Source of the DNA: JAJEFO01 sp022819605
Lineage (GTDB): Bacteria; Pseudomonadota; Alphaproteobacteria; Rhodobacterales; Rhodobacteraceae
Assembly: GCA_965221545.1 (NCBI GenBank)
Contig: OZ244901.1
Coordinates: 2,790,001 to 2,854,000, forward strand
DNA length: 64,000 nt
Direction of reading: 5' to 3'
Shown: positions 36,139 through 45,263 of the stretch, piece after piece
Layout of the letters: every line of letters starts with the position of its first letter
Numbering within the stretch: the stretch's first letter is position 1
Program-made: the position numbers and the translations under genes
The notes under the pieces: model-generated
The model's input: only the letters and a program-made list of their open reading frames with translations
Database searches by the model: none
What the model was told of the DNA's origin: nothing

Positions 36139-37827
36139 CTAACTGTGCTCTTCCTCCGCCGTGGATGCCAGAGCGCGATTGAAGGCTCGGAGCGCGTCAA
36201 CATGAAAAAGTGCCCCATGGACCTTGGGTGGCTTGCCGTCGCCGCCAAAACTAAGCACGGGCAGGAATGGACGCCCTGTTCTTTCGAAGACCGGCATTGC
36301 CAATTCAAGAGTCCCGTTGACGTCGACCCACACGCCTTCCGCAATGGCTGCCCAAACCGCCTCTTCCGACGCGGCACCGGGGTCTCCAGGCTTGCGCATC
36401 AGGTCTTTCACGCTGCAAAGCGACAACAGGTAGCCCTGTGGCCCTCTCGCCAAGTGCACGTCCCGGCGCTCGAGCTGGGTGAGAAAGAACGACCGGTCGA
36501 CCAGGCGCGAGGCGATTGCAGTGGACATCGAGACCGCAACCATGACGGCAAGCCCGGTCTGCCAGTCCCCGGTCAGTTCGAATACGATCAGCGTTGTCGA
36601 AATCGGTGCGCCCAGAACCGCGGCAGCGACCGCGCCCATCCCCGCCAGTGCATACAATGTCTCTGACCCGGACACGTTCGGAAAGGTCGCCGTCGCCGTC
36701 AACCCGAAGGCAAGGCCCAGCAGGGCACCAACCATGAGCGATGGCGAAAATATGCCCCCGCCCATCCGTCCGCCCATGGTGATCGCGACCGCAACCACCT
36801 TGATGGCACAGAACACCACGGCTTCGTGCCACAAGATCTGACCGGTCAAGGCTGCCGACGTGGTCTCGTAGCCGACGCCAATGATGTGCGGAAAGCCAAG
36901 TGCCAGCACTCCAAGCAGAAGTCCGGCGACAGCCGGGCGAATGAAGCGAGGGATGCCGAAACGCTTGCATGTATGGTTGCCAAAGTCATCCGCAAGGAAG
37001 ATCGAGCGCATCATCACCACCGCAAGCAACCCGGACAGCATCCCGAGAAGCAGGAACGCCGGAAGTTCCACATAGAACGCCAGAATCCCTTCCTCGATCA
37101 GAACGAATTCGGTCACGTCTCCGAATGTCAGACGCGAAATCACCGTCCCCGCCGCACTGGCGATGACGATCGGCGCGAAGGCATGCACGGCAAAATGCCG
37201 AAGCACCACTTCCAGCGCGAACAAAGCCCCTGCAATCGGCGCGTTGAACGATGCCGACACTGCCGCGGCGACGGCACAGCCCAACAGGTCGCGCCCCGTG
37301 ATGCCGTCGGCATTGATTCGGTTCAGCACCCACGATGACAAGACCGCCGCCAGATGCACGACCGGACCCTCTCGACCGGAGGATCCCCCAGACCCGAGCG
37401 TGATCATCGATGCCGCCGCCGAAGCCAGGCCTTCCTTCGTCTCGACACGACCGTCATGGAGGGCCGCACCCTCGATCACCTCCGCGACCGACTTGGCCCT
37501 GCCGTCAGCCGTGAGCCGATCCAGAATGATGCCGACGACCAGTCCGCCGCACACGGGGATCAGGACAATCATGTACCACGGGAGGGTTTCCGCAAAGGAA
37601 TGCATGAGCCGTGGATCATCCGTGCCGTAAAGCGACTTCTGCAGCAAGTTGATGCCAAGACGAAACAGAACGGCGGCGACGCCAGCAGCGATTCCGACCA
37701 GAAGCGCGATGAACCAGAACTGGACCTGCCCCGGTCCGTTGTCCCTGATGACACGCAGTGCATTGCAGGCCTTCGCCGCAAGGCCCGCGTATAGATCCCT
37801 GATCATGGCTGGCCTGGGCGCGTCCAT
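36139..37827 (-). CDS. ClC-family chloride channel or chloride/proton antiporter
   Basis: A 562-residue membrane protein. The ClC selectivity motifs are present: GSGGSSGREGPVVHLAAVLS (with the gating Glu in GREGP), SASFNAPIAGALFALEVVL, and GGRMGGGIFSPSLMVGA. The C-terminal 130 residues after RSFFLTQLERRDVHLARG are soluble and resemble a degenerate CBS-type regulatory region. It moves chloride, in many bacteria in exchange for protons for acid resistance; channel or antiporter mode cannot be read here. ATGs at 37827 and 37806 are both possible; I kept the longer. Confidence 0.92.
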   Translation of the reverse strand: MDAPRPAMIRDLYAGLAAKACNALRVIRDNGPGQVQFWFIALLVGIAAGVAAVLFRLGINLLQKSLYGTDDPRLMHSFAETLPWYMIVLIPVCGGLVVGIILDRLTADGRAKSVAEVIEGAALHDGRVETKEGLASAAASMITLGSGGSSGREGPVVHLAAVLSSWVLNRINADGITGRDLLGCAVAAAVSASFNAPIAGALFALEVVLRHFAVHAFAPIVIASAAGTVISRLTFGDVTEFVLIEEGILAFYVELPAFLLLGMLSGLLAVVMMRSIFLADDFGNHTCKRFGIPRFIRPAVAGLLLGVLALGFPHIIGVGYETTSAALTGQILWHEAVVFCAIKVVAVAITMGGRMGGGIFSPSLMVGALLGLAFGLTATATFPNVSGSETLYALAGMGAVAAAVLGAPISTTLIVFELTGDWQTGLAVMVAVSMSTAIASRLVDRSFFLTQLERRDVHLARGPQGYLLSLCSVKDLMRKPGDPGAASEEAVWAAIAEGVWVDVNGTLELAMPVFERTGRPFLPVLSFGGDGKPPKVHGALFHVDALRAFNRALASTAEEEHS

Positions 37828-38040
37828 GAGTCACTTGGCAACGCGGGCAAGAACGCAACGATGCCCTGTACCGCCCGATGGCACCCAGGCAAGGATTCGC
37901 AATTCTGCAGTTTGCGAACGGCAACATTCCTAAGGCAGGGACTTGGCGACGGAAAGGGCGGAAAGACAAAATTCTGAGTCGCGCCTAGTTTTGCCATGCG
38001 AGGTCTTGCGATCGCCTCGCGCAAGAGGTCTTCTGGCTCC

Positions 38041-38817
38041 ATGACTCTCAGCGTTGACCTGAACTCTGACATGGGAGAAGGCTTCGGCCCGTGGGAAATG
38101 GGCGACGACGCAAACCTTCTGCAAGTCGTGACTTCCGCCAATGTCGCCTGCGGTTTCCACGCCGGCGATGCAGACACCATGGCCGCAACGATGCGCAAGG
38201 CAGTCGAAAGCAGCGTCGGCATCGGCGCCCACCCCGGCTTCGCTGACCTCCAGGGCTTCGGCCGGCGTCGGATGCAGGTGCCTTTGACTACGCTTGCCAA
38301 CATGATCCGATACCAGGTGGGGGCCGCCCAGGCGATGGCGCGCGCCGCCGGCGGCAAGGTTCGGCACATGAAGCTTCACGGCGCCCTCTCGAACATGGCA
38401 AGCGTCGACGCCGGCATGGCCCGCGCCTGCTACGAGGCAGCGCTCGACGTGGCGCCGGACATCATCATCGTCGGACTCGCGGCGACAAGGATGGAAGAGG
38501 TCTGCCGCGAACTGGGCTGCAACTGGGCAGGCGAGATTTTTGCCGACCGGGCCTACAATCCCGACGGCACTCTTGTCGATCGTCGTTTGCCAGGCGCGAT
38601 GATCAGTGACGGCGGCAACGCTGCGCGACGCGTGGCCGAAATGGTCCGGGAGGGCGCGATCATCACCGGCGACGGCCAGAAGCTGCCGACACGCATCGAC
38701 ACGATCTGTGTCCACGGCGACAGCGCCGAGGCCGTCGCAATGGCCACCCGCGTGCGCGAAGGTCTTGAGGCGGCAGGAATCAAGCTGGAAATGTTCACCG
38801 GATCACCGCTTGCCTGA
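38041..38817 (+). CDS. pxpA: 5-oxoprolinase subunit A (LamB/YcsF family)
   Basis: A 258-residue LamB/YcsF protein, close to the usual 250. Signature segments are VDLNSDMGEGFGPWEMGDDA, SANVACGFHAGDADTM and GIGAHPGFADLQGFGRR, then KLHGALSN and EIFADRAYNPDGTLVDRRLP. With PxpB and PxpC it hydrolyses 5-oxoproline to glutamate using ATP. Those partners are not adjacent, so they are elsewhere or this copy acts differently. The frame upstream of ATG 38041 is not protein-like. Confidence 0.93.
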   Translation: MTLSVDLNSDMGEGFGPWEMGDDANLLQVVTSANVACGFHAGDADTMAATMRKAVESSVGIGAHPGFADLQGFGRRRMQVPLTTLANMIRYQVGAAQAMARAAGGKVRHMKLHGALSNMASVDAGMARACYEAALDVAPDIIIVGLAATRMEEVCRELGCNWAGEIFADRAYNPDGTLVDRRLPGAMISDGGNAARRVAEMVREGAIITGDGQKLPTRIDTICVHGDSAEAVAMATRVREGLEAAGIKLEMFTGSPLA

Positions 38818-38885
38818 CGGCGCCGCTCGTCATTGTCGACTGGTGCGCCTGGGCTCGGCCAAGGGCCCGGACGAAGGCGGTCGCT

Positions 38886-40220
38886 TCAATCGTCTTCGTC
38901 CAGCGCTTCGAACGCCTTGATCAGCTCGTCCTTGGCAACCGACTTGTCCTTGATGGTTGCCTTCTCAAGGACAAAGTCCACGAGCTTCTCTTCGAAGATC
39001 GACGCATGGATCTGGCTGCGCATGGCCGGAGAATTCTGCACGAGATCGAAGTAATCGCGCTCCCGCCCCGGGAGAGCCCTCGCCTGGTTGATGACGGCCT
39101 GGTTCATCTCGGCATCCGTGACCGTTACCTGAGACCTTTCGCCAAGATCTGACAGGAGCAGTCCGAGGCGCACGCGACGCTCAGCCAACCTGTTGTGCTC
39201 TTCGTCGGGCTCGATTTCCTGGTCGTCGTCGCCTTCAGCTTCCGGGTGCTCATCGCGCCAGAGCTGATACGCGATCTGCCTGGCCTCCCTCTCGACGAGC
39301 GACGGCGGCAGGTCGAATTCCAGCACTTGGTCGAGTTCATCGAAAAGCGCGCGCTTCAAGATCGATCGCGCAACCGACTCGCTCTCGTTCTTGATGGCCT
39401 CCTCCGCCCTTTTCTTGAATTCCTCGAGATCTTCCGCACCGAATTTCTTGGCCAGTTCATCGTCGATTGCCGCGGGCTTGGGCTCCTGCACCGACGTGAC
39501 CGTCACCTGGAACGTGGCAAGCTTTCCCGCCAACTGCTTGCTTGCATGGTCTTTCGGAAACGTGACCTCGACTTTCCTGGATTCACCCTCCACTGCTCCG
39601 AAGAGCGGTGCCTCGAAACCTGGGACGAACTGGTCCTGGCCAAGAACCAAGGGAACGCCCGAACCGGCAGCTTCATGAAGGATCTCGCGATCGACCATGC
39701 AGGTGAAGTCAACAATCACCTGATCACCTTCCACGGCCTCCGATCCCTTTGGACGATTCTCGTAGTCAGGCGCACGAGAAGCGAATTCCTCGATCACCTC
39801 GTTGATCGCTGCCTCGTCAACTTCGACGACGAGCCTTTCCAGTTCCAGCCCTGCCAAGTCGACTTCCGGAATCTCGGGCAAGGTCTCGTAGGTCAGCGCC
39901 AGTTCGACGTCGTCGCCTTCCTTCCAGTCCTGGTTCTGCATCTCGACCCTTGGCTCCATGGCCGGCTTTTCGCCGGAGTCCTTGAAGTGCCCGGAGACAG
40001 CCGCATCGACGCTTTCCTGCATCGCTTCACCCAAGAGGCGCTGCCCGAACTGCTTCTTGAGCAGAGCAGTCGGGACCTTCCCCTTGCGGAAGCCCTTCAT
40101 CTGGATCTCGGGAGCCGCTTCGGCCAGCTTGCCGTTGACCTTTTCGTCCAGTTCGCTCGCGGTCACGGTGATCCTGTAGCCGCGCTTGAAACCCTCGTTC
40201 AGCGTTTCGGTGACCTGCAT
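38886..40220 (-). CDS. tig: Trigger factor (ribosome-associated chaperone and prolyl isomerase)
   Basis: A 444-residue trigger factor. The ribosome-binding signature is QMKGFRKGKVPTALLKKQFG in the N-terminal domain. The FKBP-type domain follows (EGDQVIVDFTCMVDREIL, PLVLGQDQFVPGFEAPLFGA), then the helical C-terminal domain with an acidic tail (EAEGDDDQEIEPDEEHNRLA, and FEALDEDD at the end). It shields nascent chains at the ribosome exit. I chose ATG 40220 (AGAGG upstream). The frame extends to 40454 but crosses the tRNA-Leu gene, so the longer form is not real. Confidence 0.96.
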   Translation of the reverse strand: MQVTETLNEGFKRGYRITVTASELDEKVNGKLAEAAPEIQMKGFRKGKVPTALLKKQFGQRLLGEAMQESVDAAVSGHFKDSGEKPAMEPRVEMQNQDWKEGDDVELALTYETLPEIPEVDLAGLELERLVVEVDEAAINEVIEEFASRAPDYENRPKGSEAVEGDQVIVDFTCMVDREILHEAAGSGVPLVLGQDQFVPGFEAPLFGAVEGESRKVEVTFPKDHASKQLAGKLATFQVTVTSVQEPKPAAIDDELAKKFGAEDLEEFKKRAEEAIKNESESVARSILKRALFDELDQVLEFDLPPSLVEREARQIAYQLWRDEHPEAEGDDDQEIEPDEEHNRLAERRVRLGLLLSDLGERSQVTVTDAEMNQAVINQARALPGRERDYFDLVQNSPAMRSQIHASIFEEKLVDFVLEKATIKDKSVAKDELIKAFEALDEDD

Positions 40221-40424
40221 GGGCATCCTCTCACAATCCCGCGCCAATCGCGTCCCGCGCGGGCCAGAAAAATCCGCGCTCCTTCTATGGAAGCAGGAAT
40301 TTGTCCGCAAGGCGAAAGCGAAGGGAAGCGCGCAGGATCTCCGTCGCACCGAATCCGGTGCATCCGGCGACGTCGCCTTCGCCGCCGAATTCCAGTATCC
40401 TCGATGTCCCGAGGCCCCTGCTGC

Positions 40425-40509
40425 TGGTGCGGGTGGAGGGACTTGAACCCCCACGCCTTTCGGCGCCAGATCCTAAATCTGGTGCGTCTACCAATTCCGC
40501 CACACCCGC
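40425..40509 (-). tRNA. tRNA-Leu, anticodon UAG
   Basis: Read on the minus strand, the 85-base sequence starts GCGGGTGTGGCGGAATTGGT and ends in a genome-encoded CCA. The 7-bp acceptor stem pairs GCGGGTG with CACCCGC. The anticodon stem CCAGA/TCTGG encloses TTTAGGA, giving anticodon UAG. The long variable arm (GCGCCGAAAGGCGT) is typical of leucine tRNAs. It lies between trigger factor and rpiA. Confidence 0.96.
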
Positions 40510-40623
40510 GCTCCCTGCCTGTTACCAAAGCCGGATGCATCCTGCGAGCGGATTTTGCGTGCAGGCCACTCGCGCTCGCCCAGGAATGTTCCTATAAGGC
40601 AGCTCTCGAACTTGGAATTCCCG

Positions 40624-41406
40624 ATGACAATAGCCCTGTCCCCCATTGATGCCGCCAAGCATGCCGTCGCGGAGAGGGCCAGCACTCTCGTCGCCTCCGG
40701 AATGAAGGTCGGGCTGGGCACCGGGTCAACTGCGGCCTTTCTGGTCAAGTGCCTGGGCGAAAGAGTGAGAGCGGAAGGACTGGACATCGTCTGCGTGCCG
40801 ACATCGGTCGCGACGGCCGAACTGGCTCGTGAAGAAGGCATCAGGCTCGCGACCCTCGACGAGGCGGGCTGGCTTGACCTGACAGTCGATGGAGCGGACG
40901 AATTCGATCCGGCCTTGAACCTGATCAAGGGCGGTGGCGGCGCACTCTTGCGGGAAAAGATCGTGGCGACCGCATCGGACCGGATGGTCGCGATAGTCGA
41001 TGCTTCCAAGCAGGCAAAGACACTTGGCGCGTTCCCGCTTCCGGTCGAAGTGCTGAGCTTCGGAATGGATGCCACCAAGGCGCTGTTGGAAAAGGTCCTC
41101 AAGACCCAAGACGTAGACGGTCGCCGAATCGAGCTTCGCTGCAGGAACGGCAAAGTCTTCACGACCGACGAGGGCAATTGCATCCTTGATCTTCACCTGG
41201 ACCGCATTGGCAATGCCCGCGATCTTGCGCTGGCCATCAACCAGATTCCCGGCATTGTCGAAAACGGGCTGTTCATCGGCATGTGCGACACGATCATTCT
41301 CGGCAAAATTGACGGCACGGTCGAGACCATCTTGGCATCCAAGGGCAATTCGGAGACTCACCGAATCGAGCGGACGGGCGGTGATTGCCCAGCCGCAGCC
41401 AAGTGA
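40624..41406 (+). CDS. rpiA: Ribose-5-phosphate isomerase A
   Basis: A 260-residue RpiA that interconverts ribose-5-P and ribulose-5-P in the pentose phosphate pathway. Active-site segments are KVGLGTGSTAAFLVKCLGER, VDGADEFDPALNLIKGGGGA and LLREKIVATASDRMVAIVDA, then GNCILDLHL. ATG 40624 begins the family-typical region. The stop overlaps the gor start by one base, so rpiA and gor are an operon that may continue into hflKC. Confidence 0.96.
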   Translation: MTIALSPIDAAKHAVAERASTLVASGMKVGLGTGSTAAFLVKCLGERVRAEGLDIVCVPTSVATAELAREEGIRLATLDEAGWLDLTVDGADEFDPALNLIKGGGGALLREKIVATASDRMVAIVDASKQAKTLGAFPLPVEVLSFGMDATKALLEKVLKTQDVDGRRIELRCRNGKVFTTDEGNCILDLHLDRIGNARDLALAINQIPGIVENGLFIGMCDTIILGKIDGTVETILASKGNSETHRIERTGGDCPAAAK

Positions 41407-42824
41407 TGTCCTGCGACGTCGACCTGTTTGTCATCGGCGGCGGTTCGGGCGGGGTCCGCGCGGCCCGAACCGCGTCGGCAACCGGCGCTCGTGTCGCGCT
41501 GGCCGAAGATCGGCGCATGGGCGGAACATGCGTGATCCGGGGCTGCGTGCCAAAGAAGCTCATGGTGTTCGCTTCCGAATTCCGGGAGCAGGCCGCACTT
41601 GCGCGCGGTTACGGATGGACCGCCGAACCAGGCGCTTTCGAGTGGCAGGCGTTTCGCGCGAAGCTCGACGCCGAGCTTGATCGGCTCGAAGGCATCTATC
41701 GCAACTTGCTGACGTCGACAGGCGTTACAATTCACGACATGCGGGCGCGGTTGTCCGACCCGAGCACGGTGGAACTCGAGGACGGCACGCGCGTCACGGC
41801 CAAACATGTCTTGATCGCCACGGGCGGCCACCCCGTGCGCCCCGATGTTCCGAACGCCGCGCTCGGAATGGTCTCGGACGACATCTTCGAGATGGAGGCG
41901 CTGCCCGAATCGGTACTGGTCGTCGGCGGCGGGTACATTGCCTGCGAATTCGCCTGCATCCTGAACGGGATGGGCGTCGAGGTGACGCAGTACTACCGCG
42001 GACCGCAGATACTCCGTGGCTTCGATGACGAAGCTCGCAGCACCGTCGCCAGAAGGATGCAGGAGCAAGGAATAGATCTTCAGGTCAACACGAATGTAGT
42101 TGACCTGCGTCCGGCGGATGCCTGCGGGGCCGAAGGACTGAATTCGACGTCGAATGGCAGAGTTGAGTCGGCATCCGCGACAGGCCCGGTCGTTGCCAAG
42201 TCCACGAGCGGTGCCAGGCAGCGATTCGACCGTCTCCTGTTCGCCACCGGGCGCGCACCGAACTCCAGGGACATTGGGCTTGAGAAAGCCGGCGTTGCCG
42301 TGAATCAGCGCGGCGCAATTGAAGTCGATGCCTACAGCCGGACAGCGATACCTTCGATTTACGCGATCGGCGACGTGACGGACCGCATCAACCTCACGCC
42401 CGTTGCAATCCGCGAAGGACAAGCCTTCACGGAGACCGTGTTCAAGGGCAACCCAACCGCACCGGATCACGACCTTGTGGCCTCGGCCGTTTTCACGCAA
42501 CCGGAGCTTGGCACCGTGGGCCTGACCGAGGAGGCGGCACGCGAGCAGGAAGAGATCGAGGTCTACTCGGCGACGTTCAATCCCATGAGGACCGCCTTCG
42601 GCGACCGGCCGAATCAGGTGCTCATGAAACTCGTCGTTTCACGGTCCAGCAGGAAGGTGCTCGGATGCCATATCGTGTCGGACGGTGCGGGCGAATTGAT
42701 CCAGATGGTGGGGATAGCCGTAAAGGCAGGCCTCACGAAGGAGGACTTTGACCGAACGGTCGCCGTCCATCCGACGATGTCGGAAGAGCTGGTTACATTG
42801 CAGACTCCGACAAGGGCGACTTGA
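41406..42824 (+). CDS. gor: Glutathione-disulfide reductase
   Basis: A 472-residue flavoprotein of the pyridine nucleotide-disulfide oxidoreductase family. The FAD-binding GGGSGG lies near residues 11-16. The redox-active pair is in MGGTCVIRGCVPKKL (C42 and C47), and the NADPH-binding motif is VLVVGGGYIACEFA, followed by the Arg-containing stretch RGPQILRGFDDEARS. The C-terminal interface has TVAVHPTMSEELVTLQTP with the catalytic His. It reduces glutathione disulfide with NADPH. One oddity is that the segment between VVDLRP and FDRLLFATGR (about residues 231-276) is roughly a dozen residues longer than usual and rich in Ser, Gly and Ala, probably a surface loop insertion. Confidence 0.93.
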   Translation: MSCDVDLFVIGGGSGGVRAARTASATGARVALAEDRRMGGTCVIRGCVPKKLMVFASEFREQAALARGYGWTAEPGAFEWQAFRAKLDAELDRLEGIYRNLLTSTGVTIHDMRARLSDPSTVELEDGTRVTAKHVLIATGGHPVRPDVPNAALGMVSDDIFEMEALPESVLVVGGGYIACEFACILNGMGVEVTQYYRGPQILRGFDDEARSTVARRMQEQGIDLQVNTNVVDLRPADACGAEGLNSTSNGRVESASATGPVVAKSTSGARQRFDRLLFATGRAPNSRDIGLEKAGVAVNQRGAIEVDAYSRTAIPSIYAIGDVTDRINLTPVAIREGQAFTETVFKGNPTAPDHDLVASAVFTQPELGTVGLTEEAAREQEEIEVYSATFNPMRTAFGDRPNQVLMKLVVSRSSRKVLGCHIVSDGAGELIQMVGIAVKAGLTKEDFDRTVAVHPTMSEELVTLQTPTRAT

Positions 42825-42881
42825 AAAACCGCGCAAAACACTACAGTTAGCACCCTGAGAGATTCAGAAAGAGGACCACCA

Positions 42882-44015
42882 ATGGCCAACAAGAGCGGCG
42901 GACCCTGGGGCGGCGGCCCTCAGAATGGCGGCAACGGAGATGCCCGCAGGCCAGGTCGGCCTGGGCAGCAGAGACCCAACATACCCGATATCGACGACAT
43001 GGTGAGAAAGGGCCAGGAGCGGCTCTCTTCAATCATGGGCGGCAGAGGAGGATCCGGCCGACGCGGCGGCGGCGGCGGCGAGCGACCGCGGCTCTCGCGC
43101 GGTTCCATTGCCATCGGCGCAGTGGTCATTCTGGGCATCTGGGCCTATTCCTCGCTGTACTCGGTCAGACCGGAAGAGCAGTCGGTCGAACTGTTCCTGG
43201 GGGAATTCTCCTCGATCGGCCAGCCTGGCCTCAACTTCGCGCCATGGCCGGTGATGACCTACGAGGTCATCCCAGTTACACGGGAACAGTCTGAAGACAT
43301 TGGCGTCGGCCGTCAGGGCGACAACGGCCTGATGTTGACCACGGACGAGAACATCGTCGACATTGACTTCCAGGTCGTCTGGAACATCTCCAGGCCCGAC
43401 GACTTCCTGTTCAACCTGAGAGACGGACCGGAGACCGTGCGAGCGGTTTCTGAATCGGCGATGCGCGAGATCGTGGCGGGCAGCGAACTTGCACCCCTTC
43501 TCAACCGCGATCGAGCGATCGTGGCGCAGCGGGCGAAGGAACTGATCCAGGCGACGCTCGACAGCTACGAAGCGGGCATCAACATCGTCCGCGTGAACCT
43601 GAACAAGGCAGACCCACCGCGCGAGGTGATCGACGCCTTCCGCGACGTCCAGGCAGCGGAACAGGAGCGTGACCGTCTCGAGCGCCAAGCCGACGCATAC
43701 GCCAACCGCGTGCTCGCAGGCGCACGCGGCGAAGCGGCGCAGGTTCTTGAAGTGGCCGAATCCTACCGCGCCCAGGTCGTGAACGAGGCCAAGGGCGAGG
43801 CCAGCCGCTTTTCCGCGGTTCTGGCCGAATATCGCCTGGCGCCGGAAGTCACGCGGCGAAGGCTGTACATCGAGACGCTGGAGAAGGTTCTCGGCGGCAT
43901 TGACAAGATCATTCTTGACGAGGGCGTCAGTGACGGCCCGGGCCAGGGCGTCGTGCCCTACTTGCCGCTGAACGAGCTCCGTCGCGGAACAACCACTCCC
44001 GAAGGAGGAAACTGA
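42882..44015 (+). CDS. hflK: FtsH protease modulator HflK
   Basis: A 377-residue SPFH (stomatin/prohibitin/flotillin) protein. The N-terminus is a glycine-rich cytoplasmic tail (residues 1-70), followed by one membrane helix (IAIGAVVILGIWAYSSLYSV) and the SPFH domain with VRPEEQSVELFLGEF and QVVWNISRPDDFLFNLRDGP. A long coiled coil follows (AEQERDRLERQADAYANRVL). With HflC it forms the membrane cage that controls the FtsH protease. GGCGGCGGCGGCGG near 43065 codes the glycine run and is not a separate repeat. Confidence 0.96.
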   Translation: MANKSGGPWGGGPQNGGNGDARRPGRPGQQRPNIPDIDDMVRKGQERLSSIMGGRGGSGRRGGGGGERPRLSRGSIAIGAVVILGIWAYSSLYSVRPEEQSVELFLGEFSSIGQPGLNFAPWPVMTYEVIPVTREQSEDIGVGRQGDNGLMLTTDENIVDIDFQVVWNISRPDDFLFNLRDGPETVRAVSESAMREIVAGSELAPLLNRDRAIVAQRAKELIQATLDSYEAGINIVRVNLNKADPPREVIDAFRDVQAAEQERDRLERQADAYANRVLAGARGEAAQVLEVAESYRAQVVNEAKGEASRFSAVLAEYRLAPEVTRRRLYIETLEKVLGGIDKIILDEGVSDGPGQGVVPYLPLNELRRGTTTPEGGN

Positions 44016-44016
44016 G

Positions 44017-44928
44017 ATGTTGAAAAGTGGAGTCCTTCTGACGGCAATTCTGGCCATTGCGGCCGCCATTGCCCTCTCGTCCATCTTCATCGTGGATGAG
44101 CGCGAGAAGGCGCTGGTTCTGCAGTTCGGCCAGATCAAGCAGGTCAAGACGGAGCCCGGCCTGGGATTCAAGATCCCCATCATCCAGGAAGTCGTGCGCT
44201 ATGATGGCCGAATCCTGTCTCTCGACACGCCCGAAATCGAGATCACGCCCTCGGACGACAGGCGGCTGGTTGTCGACGCCTTCACGCGCTATCGCATCGG
44301 CCATCAGGACGAGGACATCGTCCAGTTCCGCCAGGCCGTGGGACCGGGCGGCGTGCGATTCGCCGAGGATCGGCTGTCATCGATCCTCATCGACGAAATC
44401 CGGGCGGTCCTGGGTGCGGAGGGCGTGACCTCGAACACGATCCTGTCCCCAGAAAGGGCTGAGCTCATGAACCGAATCCGGGCCAATGCGGACGCGGAAG
44501 CGGCGGCGTTGGGGCTTGACGTTGTTGACGTGCGGCTGAAGCAGACCAACCTCCCCGAGCAAAACCTCGCGGCCACGTTTGACCGGATGCGCGCGGAGCG
44601 CGAGCGGGAAGCGACTGACGAGCGGGCCCGAGGAGCGGAGGCCGCCCAAAGGGTCCAGGCTCAGGCCGACAGGACGGTGGTCGAAATCGTTTCCGAAGCC
44701 AACCGCGAAGCCGAAATCGTCCGCGGCGAGGCGGATGCAGAACGCAACTCGATCTTCGCCGCTGCCTATGGCGCAGACGAGGGCTTCTTCCGGTTCTACC
44801 GGTCGCTTGCAGCCTACGAGCGAGCCCTCCAGGGACAGAACTCGACGCTTGTGATTACGCCTGACAGCGAGTTCTTCGAGTTCCTGGACGGTGTCGGCAT
44901 GGAGCCCGTCGGCACGGCGGCAAATTAA
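44017..44928 (+). CDS. hflC: FtsH protease modulator HflC
   Basis: A 303-residue SPFH partner of HflK, starting 1 base after the hflK stop with GGAGG just upstream. The N-terminal membrane helix is VLLTAILAIAAAIALSSIFI. The HflC signatures are VDEREKALVLQFGQIKQVKT, RYRIGHQDEDIVQFRQAV and VDVRLKQTNLPEQNL, followed by ADAERNSIFAAAYGADEGFF and FRFYRSLAAYERALQ. It assembles with HflK around FtsH. Confidence 0.96.
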   Translation: MLKSGVLLTAILAIAAAIALSSIFIVDEREKALVLQFGQIKQVKTEPGLGFKIPIIQEVVRYDGRILSLDTPEIEITPSDDRRLVVDAFTRYRIGHQDEDIVQFRQAVGPGGVRFAEDRLSSILIDEIRAVLGAEGVTSNTILSPERAELMNRIRANADAEAAALGLDVVDVRLKQTNLPEQNLAATFDRMRAEREREATDERARGAEAAQRVQAQADRTVVEIVSEANREAEIVRGEADAERNSIFAAAYGADEGFFRFYRSLAAYERALQGQNSTLVITPDSEFFEFLDGVGMEPVGTAAN

Positions 44929-44933
44929 GAGGC

Positions 44934-45119
44934 ATGGAACTCGCGCTTCTCGGGATCGGCCTCGTGCTTGTCATCGAAGGCCTTGTTCTTGCCTTGCTGC
45001 CGAATCGGCTGGACGAACTGGTCAGGGCAATCGCGTCCTGGCCTCTGGAGACCCGTCGGGCATGCGGTCTTGGCGCCCTTGCCGTTGGCGTGTTTCTGGT
45101 TTGGCTCGCACGAACCTAG
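44934..45119 (+). CDS. DUF2065 small membrane protein
   Basis: A 61-residue protein with two hydrophobic helices (LALLGIGLVLVIEGLVLALL and CGLGALAVGVFLVWL) joined by PNRLDELVRAIASWPLETRR. It is a DUF2065 protein, a family found directly after hflC in many proteobacteria. Function is unknown; position suggests a link to the HflKC complex. It starts 5 bases after the hflC stop. The degP-type protease gene often found next is absent. Confidence 0.88.
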   Translation: MELALLGIGLVLVIEGLVLALLPNRLDELVRAIASWPLETRRACGLGALAVGVFLVWLART

Positions 45120-45263
45120 TACGGTCCGCACCGACCAACCGGCGGATGCCTGGGCGGCAGCCGGTCCGGATGACTGCCTGAATCGCGACCGCAGGACGCC
45201 TTTTCTGCCAGGAATGTCGCGTAGAGACGCCCAAACGCCGCAAGTCTCCGGCAGGAACGGCTC

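Noticed and set aside
39195..40649. A 484-codon plus-strand open frame across tig and the tRNA
   Set aside because: Antisense to trigger factor and running through tRNA-Leu; no recognisable domain.
43063..43085. GGC trinucleotide run
   Set aside because: It codes the glycine run in the HflK N-terminal tail.
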